A DNA stretch of 64,000 nucleotides from Anolis sagrei (Eukaryota; Chordata; Lepidosauria; Squamata; Anolidae), in contig NC_090025.1 of the NCBI RefSeq assembly GCF_037176765.1, positions 169,744,822-169,808,821 on the forward strand, in the 5' to 3' direction. Below, piece after piece: positions 1-11,400 of the stretch (its first letter is position 1; each line of letters begins with the position of its first letter). Position numbers and translations under genes: made by a program. The notes beneath the pieces were generated by a model that saw nothing but the letters and a program-made list of their open reading frames with translations, did no database searches and had not been told where the DNA came from.

Positions 1-410
1 CTTGTCAATTTGCAATAGATGTGAAGAGACAGGGATGGAATTTCTATAAAAGTTTAGGCCATAAAACCCTGCCGCTGTCACCTCTGTAAAAGGAGTTGTG
101 GATACTTCTACATTCTATCCATTAGGTACAACTCTGAAGTAATATCTATTCCTGTAGCAGCCTGAATCTTTGCCAGCAGGAGTACACTGAATGCTTAAGC
201 TGGTGGATTTATTCATATCATTTATCTCTCACACTTTTAAGTTGTTTTTTTTAAATATCCCAATGTTGACAGGTACAACATCTAAAACAAGGTTTAACAT
301 ATATTGTCTATGGCTGCAATTTTAAAAAAAACCAGAAAGACTTGTAGACTCCATCCATACATAAAAGTAGAGAGCCATACAGTGCCGAAATGCAATGGAT
401 ACACTCACTT
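1..410. other. Unassigned AT-rich sequence
   Basis: No gene, RNA or recognised repeat was seen in this stretch. Confidence 0.4.
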
Positions 411-650
411 TTGTTTATAGTGTCAGAAGCGACTTGAGAAACTGCAAGTCACTTCTGGTGTGAGAGAATTGGCCGTCTGCAGAGATGTTGCCCAGGGGGA
501 TGCCTAGATGTGTTACCATCCTATGGGAGGCTTCTCTCATGTCCCCGCCTGGGAAACTGGAACTGACAGACGGGAGCTTACCCCTTCAGGTCAGAAGTTC
601 AGCCAGCACAAGAGTTTAACCCATTGTGCCACCGCAGCTCTCACTAAATC
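411..650 (-). repeat. tRNA-derived SINE (family with CTCCTGACATG tail)
   Basis: Read on the minus strand the sequence starts with a degenerate tRNA-like head ending in a B-box-like region, and ends with AGTCGCTTCTGACACTATAA. The same family occurs at 34053, 49165 and 62533. The tail matches the 3' end of the LINE family at 50253-51690. Confidence 0.8.
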
Positions 651-1060
651 AACAGACATATGCAACAAAGGGAGACTGCATTCTCTTCAACGTTTCACAG
701 ATGAAAACCAGGATGTGATTAACAATGTCAAAATATGGTCAAGATGGCACATGTGAAAAAACACACTGTAGAAGAAGAAGCGACAGTAGAAGTTAGTTTT
801 GGCCTGAGCCTCCTAGAAAACGAAAAATCTTGCACCATTTTCTCTTCTTCCTCCATTTTTCATTTTCAATTCAGTTTGTACTAACTGAAGTAAATAGAGA
901 ATCATGGGAGAAGTATTTTTTTGCCCCTTGGTCCCATTCATTCTCTACTATTTCTGGATTATGACCGTCCACACTTTCTCTTGACCTTTCCAATTATCTA
1001 CAATACTTCTCATATTCCATGACATATTCCATGACAAGTGCTCCCCTTGGCTTCCTAGTC
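651..1060. other. Unassigned sequence
   Basis: Nothing recognised between the SINE and the CR1 element. Confidence 0.4.
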
Positions 1061-1978
1061 ATAGAATAATAGAGTTGGAAGAGACCTCGAGGTCTACCCA
1101 GACCAACCTCCTGTCAAGAAGCAGGAAAACTGCATTCAAAGTACTCCTGACAGATGGACATCCAGCCTCTGATTAAAGGCCTCCAAAGAAGGAGCCTCCA
1201 CCACACTTCGGGACAGAGAGTTCCACTGCTGAACAGCTCTCACAGTTAGGAAGTTCCTAATGTTCCAGTGGAATCTCCTTTCCTGTAGTTTGAAGCCGTT
1301 GTTCCGTGTCTTAGTCTCCAGGGCAGCAGAAAACATGTATGCTTCCTTCTCTCTATGACTTTCCATATTTATACATGGCCCTCATCATGTCTTCTGTCAG
1401 CCTTCTCTTCTGAAGGCTAAATATGCACAGCTCTTTAAGTTGCTCCTCATACGGCTTGTTCCCCAGACCCTTGATCATTTTAGTCGCCCTCCTCTGAACA
1501 CATTCCAGCTTGTCAACATCGCCCTTCAATTGTGGTGCCCAGAATTAGACACAATATTCCAGGTGTGGTCTGACCAAGGCGGAATAGAGGGGTAGCATGA
1601 CTTTCCTGGATCTAGACACTAGACTCCTATTTATGAAGACCAAAATCCTATTGACTTTTTAAGCTGCTGCATGACATTGTTGCTCATGTTTAACTTGTTG
1701 TCCACAAGAACTACAAGATCTTTTTCACACGTACTGCTCTCGAGCCAAACATCCCCTATTCTGTATCTTTGCATTATTTTTTTTGCCTAAGTGGAGTATC
1801 TTTCATTTGTCACTGTTGAACTTCATTGTGTTAGTTTTGCCCCATCTCTCTAATCTATCAAGATCATTTTGGATTCTGCTTCTGTCTTCTGGAATATTGA
1901 CTATCCCTCCCAATTTGGTGTCTGCAAATTTGATGATCAAGTCTTCTAATCCTTCATCTAAGTCATTAATAACAACTA
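1061..1978 (-). mobile_element. CR1 LINE, 3' fragment
   Basis: The plus strand opens with ATAGAATAATAGAGTTGGAA, the reverse of the CR1 3' end, so the element lies on the minus strand. Minus-strand frames encode the CR1 C-terminus (RNFLTVRAVQQWNSLSRSVV) and part of the reverse transcriptase (LDEGLEDLIIKFADTKLGG, and later DLDRLERWGKTN). Stops and frameshifts break it, and the 5' part is missing as is usual for CR1. Confidence 0.9.
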
Positions 1979-2539
1979 AGTCATTCAGTCTTTCCTTTTG
2001 TTTCCTGTAACTCAGTTTGTGCAAGTTGGTTATTAGCAGCCCCACACTAACTTTAGGCTTGAATGAGACATCTGTCACAGATGGCTTATGAAATGAACCA
2101 AGGACCACAAATTGCCAAAGGGCTGCATTAATCAATAATGTGGACTGCATTTTATTATGTTAAAAGGTTTTATACATGCTGCAAGGTCATTTTAACCTAT
2201 TGGCTTATTCTGTCAGGGCCAATTAGTTCCCTAAACTTGAGTTTTCCTAGTTGATGGGTGAGAATTATGTGTCCTCCCAGCTTCTGCTGAACTGCAAATA
2301 CCAGCAGCTCCAGACAGCATTATCAATGATGAAGAATGCTAGGAGTTGTAGTCCAGCACCATCTGGAAAGCTGCAGGATTTCCATTCCTATGTTAGGTCT
2401 ATTTAACCCTTCTCTGGAAATTCTGTTCTATATATAAATCACTCCTCCAAAGCTGTTATAGTTGAGGGAGGGGAAAAGGTAGTTGATTTAAAATATAGGC
2501 CCTTATTAAGAACACAGACATAGACTGAGAGAGAAAATG
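1979..2539. other. Unassigned sequence with an old repeat near 2275-2390
   Basis: Most of this stretch is not recognised. Around 2340-2390 the text AGGAGTTGTAGTCCAGCACC followed by CATCTGGAAAGC resembles a common old reptile interspersed repeat. Confidence 0.35.
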
Positions 2540-2768
2540 TATTGTCGAAGGCTTTTATGGCCGAATCACTGGGTTGTTGTAGGTTTTTCAGGCTGTATGA
2601 CCATGTTCTAGAAGCATTCTCTCCTGACGTTTCACCTGCATCTATGGCAGGCAACCTCAGAGGTTGTGAGGTCTCACAGCCTTTTAGAATGCCTGCCATA
2701 GATGCAGGTGAAACATCAGGAGAGAATGCTTCTAGAACATGGCCATACAGCCCGAAAAACCTACAACT
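2540..2768 (-). mobile_element. Penelope-like inverted dimer (non-autonomous)
   Basis: Two arms in inverted order each carry the element's CAGGAGAGAATGCTTCTAGA block and the hammerhead-like core. The end with TATTGTCGAAGG is the tailed (3') side. Flanking repeats CTGAGAGAGAAA and CTGAGAGAAAC look like a decayed target duplication. Confidence 0.7.
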
Positions 2769-2779
2769 CTGAGAGAAAC

Positions 2780-3660
2780 TGCTAGAATAAAGGTATCTGA
2801 TATTATTTTTTCTGGGGGGAAAGTCTAATAATTTAATGCTTGGTTCTGCATTTGTTGAAGAATTTTTGCTTGGGGCAAGGCTTAAAATTGGTACAGAATT
2901 AAATCCTACCGGTCACAAAAAAAACCTCCTTTCAAGCAAGCATGCATAGGACTGTGCTAGCTGTAATCAATCCAAGGAAATAGGGCCTGCAATAAAATGT
3001 TAGTGTTTATGCGCCTTCCTAATTGGAGTGCTCCAGACCATCAATTATTCCTCCAAAGTGGGTCATTCCTCTCTTTCAGTTCCTTTTCTACATGACATTC
3101 AGAATCCCGTGGCTATTGAATGTACTCAGTACTCCCTAAGAAGTTTTAGGAGAGCATTTTTGTCCTCTTAGTGTTTAAGACTCTTTTGAACATCAGCAAA
3201 CGTCCGGATCTCCCCCTTCTTGCTCAATGCTTCAATTTTGGCTCCATTTCTCTTGGCACTTGCCAACGAAATTCACTATTAAAGCAAATGGAGCTCAGTG
3301 CTTTCCTCCTGCCTCTCCCAGTTCTCAAGACTCCTCAAGGTTATCTTTCAATCCTTTAACAGGGCTGTGTGTATTGCCAGATTTCCAGACCTGCCTCATT
3401 CCTTCTCTTCTGTCTTTCAAAATAACCCTGTGACCTAATGACTGTTATCACATTGGCTACTCAAGTTTAGATCACAGGTTGTTCTCAAGCTGTTTTTGTG
3501 TCCCTTGGTTCATCCAGAAACAGGTATAGAAAAAGTGTATCTTTCATATAAATGGCAAAATCCATTGCCTTTGGGGAATGTCTTTTTTAGAATATTTTCA
3601 AGCTGTGGTTGAAATGGCTACAGAATGACAACTGTATTTCTCATTTATTATTTTTAAAAT
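2780..3660. other. Unassigned sequence
   Basis: No gene or recognised element. Small open frames near 3170-3430 have no recognisable product. Confidence 0.4.
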
Positions 3661-4427
3661 TTGTTTGTTTATTTATTTGTTTGTTTACCATATTTATATA
3701 CCGCCCCTCTCAGTCCAGAGACAAATGGTAACAGTTAGATGCCTCAACAGCCATAACAATTAAAAAGTAAAACAATCAAAAATACTATTAAAAGTATTAA
3801 CATCTATATAAATAAAAATTTAAAGTTCGTTTGTGGGATTAACAGAACTCAAAAACCACTGGATGAATTGACACCAAATTTGGACACAATGCACATATCA
3901 GGCCAACAAGTGACTGTCACTCATAAAACACTGAAAAATACAGCAGAAAATACTTAAAAAGCCAAAAACCAAAAATTACATTCTCATCCTGAAGGGGACT
4001 CAAAGTGGTCTTACAATTGGCAGCAATTTGATGTCATCTTAACAGACATAATAAAATAAACATATACATTAAAATATAAAACTAAAAAAATAATATAAAC
4101 ATTGAAACCCATTATTAAAAACACACAATCCAAAGTCATAGTCAAAAGCCATTCCAGTCATTATTGCACACATTGACTTTCTTTCTGAAGATCAGGAAGG
4201 AGGGGGCTGACCTAATTTCACTTTCAGTGGGGAGGGAGTTTCCTAACTGAGGAGCCACCACTGAGAAGGCCCTGTCCCTCGTCCCCACCAACCACACCGG
4301 CGAAAAAGGTGGATCTGAGATCAGGGCCTCTCCAGACAATCTTAACCTCCAAGACGGTTCATACAGATGCGTTCTGTATGAACCGTCTTACAGACAGGTA
4401 AGCTGGCCCAGAACCCTTACAGTCTAG
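3661..4427 (-). mobile_element. L2 LINE 3' end, split by later insertions
   Basis: The TTTA-rich start and ACCGCCCCTCTCAGTCCAGA mark the 3' UTR of a minus-strand L2. The coding part reads through GGGAGTTTCCTAACTGAGGAG and related C-terminal text. It resumes at 5143 after the SPIN-like insertion. A separate piece near 3805-3965 (GTTCGTTTGTGGGATTAAC) is a foreign insertion of a family I could not name. Confidence 0.8.
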
Positions 4428-5142
4428 CAGTGTTTCTCAACCTCCTTAATGCTGCGACCTCTTAATACAGTTCCCCATGTTGCGATGACCCCAAACCATA
4501 ACACTATTTTTGTTGCTACTTCATAACTGTCATTTTGCTGCTGTTCGGAATCGCAATGGAAATATTTGAGATGCAGGATGTATTTTCATTCACTGGACCA
4601 AATCTGTCACAAATACTCAATACACCAACATTTGACTACTGGTGGGGTTGGGGAGGAGGATTGATTTTGCCATTTGGGAGTTGTAGTTACTGGGATTTAT
4701 AGTTCATCTACAATCAAAGAGCATTCTGAACTCCACCGAACTGAACCAATCTTGGCACACAGAGCTCCCATGACCAACAGAAAATACTGGAAGGGTCTGG
4801 TGGGCATTGACCTTGAGTTTTGGAGTTGTAGTTCACCTACATCCACAAAGCATTGTGGACTCAAACAATGATGGATCTGGACCCAACTTGACAGGCATAT
4901 CAATATGCCCAAATGTGAACACTGGCGGAGTTTGGGGAAAATAGACCTTGACATTTGGGAGTTGTAGTTGCTGGGATTTATAGTTCACCTACAATCAAAG
5001 AGCATTCTGAACCCCACCAATGAGAGAGTTGGGCCAAACTTCCCACACAGAAGCCCCATGACCAATAGAAAATACTGTGTTTTCTGATGCTCTTTAGCGA
5101 CCCCTCTGACACCCCACACAACCCCCAGGCTGAAAAACATTG
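4428..5142 (+). mobile_element. SPIN-like hAT transposon, non-autonomous
   Basis: The ends are CAGTGTTTCTCAACC and a decayed copy of its complement ending AAACATTG. The right flank GGCTAAAG belongs to the interrupted L2, so the hAT jumped into the L2. The interior has no transposase frame and carries diverged direct repeats with GGAGTTGTAGTTCACCTACA-type text. Confidence 0.8.
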
Positions 5143-5200
5143 GGCTAAAGCCAGCACTCTGAATTGTGCTCGATAGCAGATGGGTTCGTAAACATTTTCC
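5143..5200 (-). mobile_element. L2 LINE, continuation of the 3661 copy
   Basis: GGCTAAAGCCAGCACTCTGA continues the L2 reading interrupted by the SPIN-like element. Confidence 0.7.
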
Positions 5201-6127
5201 ATTCAGGATCCCTTTCCACTTGAGAAATGTTTACTGGATTTTAGTTCATAAAATAGGTATAAAAATCAAAACTTTACTAGTAAGAATTCAGCATTCACAA
5301 GGCTTGCTAAACAGGCTCCCTTTTGTGGAGTTCAACTATGTCCATTGTAAACATTGCACTTTGTTGCTAACAGATGTGCGAACATGGGTGGCATTCAGAA
5401 GCCTTAAGTGGCTGAAAGGGGCCCCCGAGGTTGTTAGGAATGGTGGGAGTTGAAATCCAAAACACCAGGGGGGCCCAACTTTGCTCGTGCCTGAGCGAAG
5501 GGGACCCCACAGTTGAAGAAGCAGTGGATTAAGGCTTTTTTCTCCCAGCGCCTCCAGTGTCCAGGGCTGCCACTTGAGCCATGGCTCTGGTTAGGACAGA
5601 AAGAAAGAAGCCCACACGTCCCCCCCTTCTTAGGCAGAGATGGCTCCTCCTCTTCCTCCCTCCTTTTCCTCCCTGAAGATATATTTTTGGCAGCTACACC
5701 AAAAACACAACCGCTCTGGCACTTGCGGATCAAAACAAAAGCATGGTTTCCAAGGAAAGCGCTTTCCAAACACACAGCAAGCGTCTCCCCTGTTTCCTCC
5801 TACTGACATCTGTAAAACATTGCTTGCTATATATACAGAAGGCCCCTCTATTTCTTTTACATTTTAGGAGGAAAAAAATAGTAAGAACATCCCCTGCTAC
5901 TTAATTAAACACTCACAAAATTTCAGGGTGGGGGGGAATGGAAACAAAGTTGCCCCAGATTGACAATTTGGCTTGTAAACAAAGGCAAACACAATCTACT
6001 TATTCTCTCTTTTGCTCCCTCCAGTTCACAATCAGAGGGAATTGGATCATTTCGAAGTTGAAGGTTACAATAGGAGGTGCCATTGCTTTGGTGACCTCAA
6101 TTTCTTTCGGAGGGGGGGGGGGTATTT
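5201..6127. other. Mostly unassigned; half copy of a palindromic hAT MITE at 5432-5500
   Basis: One arm of the CAGGCATGGGC family is visible around 5432-5500 (GGGAGTTGAAATCCAAAACA). The rest, including a locally GC-richer patch at 5520-5790, was not recognised. Confidence 0.4.
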
Positions 6128-7808
6128 CTTTCGACTAATAAGATGGAGAGCCTCACAACCTCTGCCATAGATGTGGGCAAAATGTCAGGAGAGAATGCTT
6201 CTGGAACATGGCCATACAGCCCGGAAAATTCTAAAAATACATAGCTAAAAAATATAATGGGTTACTGTGAGTTTTCCGAGCTGTATGGCCATGTTCCAGA
6301 AGCATTCTCTCCTGATGTTTCGGCCACATCTATGGCAGGCATCCTCAGAGGTTGTGAGGCTCTCCATCCTATTAGTCGAAAGAAAAACTAGGAAAATTGA
6401 GTTTCTATATCTGTCCAATGCCCAGGGTGGGGGAAAGGACTCTTTTCTGCTGGAGGTAGGTGTGAATGTTGCAATTGGCCACCTTGATTAGCATTTAATG
6501 GCCTAGCAGTTTCAAGGCCTGGCTTCTTACTGCTGGAGTGAATCCTCTGTTGGGAGATGATTAGCTGACCTCAATTGTTTCTTGTCTAGAATTCCCCTAT
6601 TTTGAGTGTTCTCTATTTACTGTTATGGTTTATTTACTGTTGTGATTATTTACTGGGAGGTGATTAGCTGGCCTCGATTGTTTCTTGTCTGGAATTCCCC
6701 TATTTTTGAGTGTTGTTCTTAATTTACTATTATGATTTATTTACTGTTGTGATTATTTACTGGGAGATCATTAGCTAGCCCCGATTGTTTCTTGTCTGAT
6801 ATCCCCCTGCTTTGAGTGTTCTTTATTTACTGTTATGATTTATTTACTGTTGTGATTATTTACTGGGAGATGATTAGCTGGCCTTAATTGTTTCTTGTCT
6901 CGAATTCCCCTGTTTTTGAGTGTTCTTCATTTACTGCTATGATTTATTTACTGCTGTGATTATTTACTGGGAGATCATTAGCTGGCCTCGATTGTTTTTT
7001 TGTCTGGAATTCCCTTGTTTTGAGTGTTCTTTATTTACTGTTATGATTTATTTACTGTTGTGATTCTTTACTGGGAGATCATTAGCTGGCCTCGATTGCT
7101 TCTTGTCTGGAATTCCCCTGTTTTTGAGTGTTCTTTATTTACTATTATGATTTATTTACTGTTGTGATTATTTACTGGGAGATGATTAGCTGGCCTCGAT
7201 TGTTTCTTGTCTGGAATTCCCCTGTTTTTTAGTGTTGTTCTTTATTTACTGTTATGATTATTTACTGTAAGGCCATCAAATGCTAATCAAGGTGGCCAAT
7301 TGCAATATTTGCACCTACCTCAAACATAGAAGAGTTCTTTCTCCCACCCTGGACATTTCACAGATATATAAACCCCTTTTCCTAGTTTCCAACAGACCTC
7401 ACAACCTCTGAGGGTGGCTGTCATAGATGTGGGCGAAACGTCAGGAGAGAGTGCTTCTGGAACATGACCATACAGCCTGGAAAATTCCAACAATCCAGTG
7501 ATTGCAACAGTAAATAAATCATAACAACAATCCAGTGATCGCAACAGTAAATAAATCATAACAGTAAATCTAGAACACTCAAAACGGGAATTCCAGACAA
7601 GAAACAGTCAAGGCCAGCTAATAATCTCCCAGTAAATAATCGCAACAGTAAATAAATCATAACAGTAAATAAAGAACACTCAAAACAGGGGAATTGCAGA
7701 CAAGAAACAATCGAGGTCAGCTAAAATATCCCATCAAAGGATTCACTCTAGCAGTAAGAAGCCAGACCTTGAAACTGCTAGGCCATGAAAGCTTTCAGCA
7801 ATACAAAT
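6128..7808 (+). mobile_element. Long Penelope-like composite with internal tandem array
   Basis: Arms of the Penelope-like family occur at 6150-6480 and again at 7270-7500, and the right end (about 7785-7808) carries the family's tail (GCCATGAAAGCTTTCAGCAA). Between the arms sits a tandem array, and an inverted piece of the same array unit follows at 7550-7730. A TATA-like ATATATAAACCC is at about 7362, followed by a hammerhead-like block near 7400-7450. Confidence 0.7.
6552..7270 (+). repeat. Tandem array of about 104-bp units
   Basis: Units beginning GGGAGATGATTAGCTGGCCT start at 6552, 6655, 6762, 6865, 6969, 7073 and 7177, so the period is 103-107 bp over nearly seven copies. Each unit contains GTTTCTTGTCTGGAATTCCC and a TTTACTGTTATGATTTATTT segment. 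There are no unique spacers and no coding frame. Confidence 0.9.
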
Positions 7809-8600
7809 ATATATATATAATGTCACCTTGAGCTCTCCCTTCCTTCCTTGCTAACCAGGATCCCTGGAAATGGTGGGAATCCGGAGTGGAACCAGTTCAT
7901 AACAAGGCTAAATTCCATCGCAGGGGGTGAGACACAATAGTTCCAGATTCTGTATCCACGGATTCCACTATCCACGGCTTAAAAATGCTCCAGAAAGCTT
8001 TTGCCATAAGAGAGAGGATTTCATGGCACTGCTGTCTGTCTATCATGGGACTTGGGGGATCCTGCAACCAAAATACCGCGGATAGCGGGGCCCCACTCTG
8101 GAGCAAAGACCATACACACCACCTTCACCTCCGCAGCAATACTCACCCCTGTGAGCTCCACAGAAAGTGGGTCCAGTCTCCTTTCCCCTTGCTTTCCTCT
8201 CTCTGCTTCTGCACTCGGCGGTCAGCTGTTCTCATTGGGCTTTAAACTCCCGACTCCCCCCATTTATTTATACATAGTCCTTCGCTGTCTATTAGCAGCT
8301 GCTTGGACGCGTCCATTTTCCCCAGGGAAAGGGGGGAAGCGTCATTAAATCTCCGTACCGCGAAGCTTGGGCCAAATATGGAGCAAAGGAGAGCATTCAT
8401 TGGAATTTAAAGGAAGCGTTTCACCCAAACTCCAGCCGGGTTGGACCCTTATTGATCTGGAGGCAGAAGAAATGAGCCCCAAGGAACCGAGGCGTCCCCT
8501 TTCCCTGGTGAAAATGAGACCTTCCAAAGCGAAGGGAGGGGACAGCGCGGTGTTTACGGAAGGTGTCCTTAGTTCTCCCCAGCCTTGTATGGGGGGAGCG
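7809..8600. other. GC-richer intergenic stretch with a mariner-like fragment
   Basis: Text at 7948-7985 (GTATCCACGGATTCCACTAT) and near 8085 (CCGCGGATAGCGGGG) resembles ends of a Tigger-type mariner remnant. Open frames at 7985-8612 show no recognisable protein. Nothing else was identified. Confidence 0.4.
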
Positions 8601-8655
8601 TTCACACAGTAGGATTAATGCAGTTGGACACCTCTTTGACTGCTATGGCTTAAGG
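8601..8655 (+). mobile_element. Palindromic MITE (GTAGAATTAATGCAG family), left part
   Basis: CAGTAGGATTAATGCAGTTG starts a MITE that is interrupted at 8656 and resumes at 10597, where its right arm runs to about 10757. It is the outermost layer of the nest. Confidence 0.75.
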
Positions 8656-8776
8656 CAGGGATCCTCAAACTTTTTAAATAGCCAGGTCACAGTCCCTCAA
8701 ACTGTTGGAGGGCCAGATTTTTTTAAAATTTTAATTATTATTATTATTATTATTGTATCTGCAGTATGGTGTAGAT

Positions 8777-9514
8777 CAGTGTTTCTCAACCTGGGGGTCA
8801 GGACCCCTGTGGGGGTCGCAAGGGGATGTCAGAGGGGTCGCCAAAGACCATCAGAAAACATAGTATTTTCAGTTGGTCATGGGGATTCTGTGTGGAAAGT
8901 TTGGTCCAATTCTATCATTGGTGGGGTTCAGAATGCTATTTCATTGTGAGTGAACTATAAATCCCAACAACTGCAACTCCCAATTGGCAAGGTCTATTTT
9001 CTCCAAACTCTACCAGTGTTCACATTTGGGCATATTGAGTATTTGTGCCAAGTTTGATCCAGATCCATCATTGTTTGAGTCCACAGTCTGGATATAGGTG
9101 AACTACAACTCCAAAAACTCAAGGTCAATGTCCACCAGTCCTTCCCAATATTTTCTCTCGGTCATGGGAATTCTGTGTGCCATGTTTGATTCAATTCCAT
9201 CATTGATGGAGTTCAGAAGGCTCTTTGATTTAAGGTGAACTATAAATCCCAGCAACTCCAGCGTTACCAAATGACAAAATCAATCACCCCCAACCCCACC
9301 AGTATTCAAATTTTGGGTGTATTGGGCATTTGTGCCAAATTTGGTCCAGGGACTGAAAATACATCCTGCATATCAGATATCTACATTACAATTCATAACA
9401 GTAGCAAAATTACAGTTATGAAGTAGCAACGAAAATAACATTATGGTTGGGGGTCACCACCACATGAGGAACCATATTAAGGGGTCGCGGCATTAGGAAG
9501 GTTGAGAACCACTG
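8777..9514 (-). mobile_element. SPIN-like hAT transposon, non-autonomous
   Basis: Ends CAGTGTTTCTCAACC and GGTTGAGAACCACTG are flanked by a perfect duplication GTGTAGAT (8769-8776, 9515-9522). It is in reverse orientation relative to other copies and sits inside the hAT at 8656. Text near 9450-9514 (GTCGCGGCATTAGGAAGGTT) matches the remembered SPIN end. Confidence 0.9.
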
Positions 9515-9575
9515 GTGTAGATATTATTGTATCTGCAGTATGGGCCAGATTATAATTTGAATAAAACATGAATGA

Positions 9576-10312
9576 CTTGCTTACTATTTACTTGTAGTCT
9601 AAGGATGATGGTCCTCCAAGTTCGGTGTCCTGGCGGTGGGTTCGTAGGTGACTTTGGAGCCCAATTCTTGATCTGCATCTTCTTCCGCAGTGAGGGCATT
9701 GGTTTCCAGGTGGAAGGCGGTCTCGGTTGGGGTTGGCTTGACGCGCCTTCCTTTTGGCACGTTTCTCTCTTTAATCCTCCATTCGTGCCTCTTCAAATTC
9801 TGCAGCACTGCTGGTCACAGCTGACCTCCAGCTGGGGCGCTCAAGGGCCAGGGCTTCCCAGTTCTAAGTGTCTATGCCAGAGTTTTTAAGGTTGGCTTTG
9901 AGCCCATCTTTAAATCTCTTTTCCTGTCCACTAACATTCTTGAGTTCGGAGTAGAGCAACTGCTTTGGGAGACGGTGGTCGAGCATCCGGACAACGTGGC
10001 CCGGTCCAGCGGAGTTGATGGCAGAGGACCATCGGTTCAATGCTGGTGGTCTTTGCTTCTTCCAGCACGCTGACGTTTGTCCACCTGTCTTCCCAAGAGA
10101 TTTGCAGGATTTTCCAGAGGCAGCGCTGATGGAATCGTTCCAGGAGTTGCATGTGACGTCTGTAGACAGTCCACGTTTCACAGGCATATAGCAGGGTTGG
10201 GAAGACAATAGCTTTATAGACAAGCACCTTGGTATCTCTACGGATGTCCCGGTCCTCAAACACTCTCTGCTTCATTCGGAAAAATGCTGCACTCGCAGAG
10301 CTCAGGCGGTGT
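9576..10312 (-). mobile_element. Non-LTR retrotransposon, reverse transcriptase C-terminal part (R4/RTE-type, clade unsure)
   Basis: A minus-strand frame (9931-10275) reads KVLVYKAIVFPTLLYACETW, then RRHMQLLERFHQRCLWKILQ, typical of the end of a LINE reverse transcriptase region. It is inserted in the hAT with a 7-bp duplication TGAATGA on both sides. A second frame completes the C-terminus with a frameshift between them. Confidence 0.8.
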
Positions 10313-10460
10313 TGAATGAATTCCTATGTACACTACACATATCTTATTTGTAGTGCAAAAACACTTAATACAATAATTAAAATGAAGAACAATTTTAACA
10401 AAAATAAACTAATTCGTATTTCAGTAGGAAGTGTGGCCTGCTTTTGGCTGATGAGATAGG

Positions 10461-10463
<3 letters not shown>

Positions 10464-10491
<28 letters not shown>
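10464..10491. repeat. (TTG)n microsatellite
   Basis: Nine or so TTG units in a row, internal to the hAT at 8656. Confidence 0.95.
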
Positions 10492-10492
<1 letters not shown>

Positions 10493-10596
10493 GTGCTTTC
10501 AAGTCGTTTCAGATTTAGGTTGACCCCGAGTGAGGGCCGGGTAAATGACCTTGGAGGGCCGTATTCGGCCCTTAGTTCTTAGTTTGAGGACCCTTG

Positions 10597-10757
10597 GCTT
10601 AAGGTTATGGATTTCTGGGAGTTGTATAGTTTGGTGCAGCACTTTTAAGGCTGGGAAGACTAAACGGCATGCAAAACTCCGACTCCCGGGATCCCACACC
10701 ATTGAACCATGGCAGTTAAAGTGGTGTCAACCCGCATGAATCCTACAGCGTGGATGG
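10597..10757 (+). mobile_element. Palindromic MITE, right part
   Basis: GGCAGTTAAAGTGGTGTCAA and CATGAATCCTACAG mirror the left arm at 8601. Together they make the MITE into which the hAT inserted. Confidence 0.75.
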
Positions 10758-10829
10758 ATCCAAAGTTGTAGGTTTTCTTCTCTGATGGTGGAAACAAAAC
10801 ACAGCTCCCCCCATCTCCTCCTTCACATT

Positions 10830-11035
10830 CTGGCCTGGGAAGGCAATATTCAAGAGAGCTTAAAACAAGCTGTAATAAAACCGCTGTTGAAGACACCATC
10901 ACTGGACCCCACTCAATTCGTCAATTTTCAGCCTGTTTCCGATTTTCCCTTTTTGGGCAAAGTCCTGGAATGTGTGGTGGCGTCTCAACTACAGGTATCT
11001 GACCATTTGAAGCTTCCAAACAGCCTTCAAGGCAA
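10830..11035 (+). mobile_element. L2 LINE fragment, early reverse transcriptase region
   Basis: The plus frame reads LKQAVIKPLLKTPSLDPTQF and FPFLGKVLECVVASQLQ, typical of the L2 reverse transcriptase N-terminal part. It abuts a minus-strand L2 piece. Confidence 0.8.
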
Positions 11036-11400
11036 CCTCACGTAGAGCGTGTTGAGGTAGTCCATTTGGGATGTAATCAGAGCGTCGTCTACTGTGGCCA
11101 AGTCTGACTTCCCAAGGTACAGATGCAGCTGGCGCACAAGTTTTAATTGTATGAATTCTTCCCTGGCCACCGCCGATATCTGGGGTTCCAGGCTCAGCAA
11201 TGGGGTTCCAGGCTCAGTCTTCAGGGTAGTGCAACCCCATCCAACATAGGCTGTAACCCTATACCCCGTTCGACCTTGCGACTAACCAGGTATTCCTCTG
11301 TCTTGTCTGGATTCAATTTCAATTTGTTTGCTCTCATCCAGAGTGACACAGCTGCCAAGCACCAGTTCTACAATGGCCTGCAGTTTCCCCCAAACTTGTA
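11036..11400 (-). mobile_element. L2 LINE fragment, later reverse transcriptase region
   Basis: Text such as GTCTTGTCTGGATTCAATTT is the reverse of the LNPDKTEVL region. The opposite orientation to the adjoining 10830 piece suggests a twin-primed or inverted L2 insertion. Confidence 0.75.

Larger units (their letters stand above)
8656..10596 (+). mobile_element. hAT transposon (CAGGGATCCTCAAACT ends) carrying two nested insertions
   Basis: The ends CAGGGATCCTCAAAC and GTTTGAGGACCCTTG are terminal inverted repeats. The flanks GCTTAAGG (8648-8655 and 10597-10604) are a perfect 8-bp duplication. Internal text flanks a SPIN-like element and a LINE; a segment at 10460-10540 resembles the tail of a tRNA SINE. 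No transposase frame is seen, so the copy is non-autonomous. Confidence 0.88.

Noticed and set aside
6552-7270. CRISPR-like array
   Set aside because: Units are contiguous and about 104 bp with no spacers, in a vertebrate genome; it is a tandem repeat inside a retroelement.
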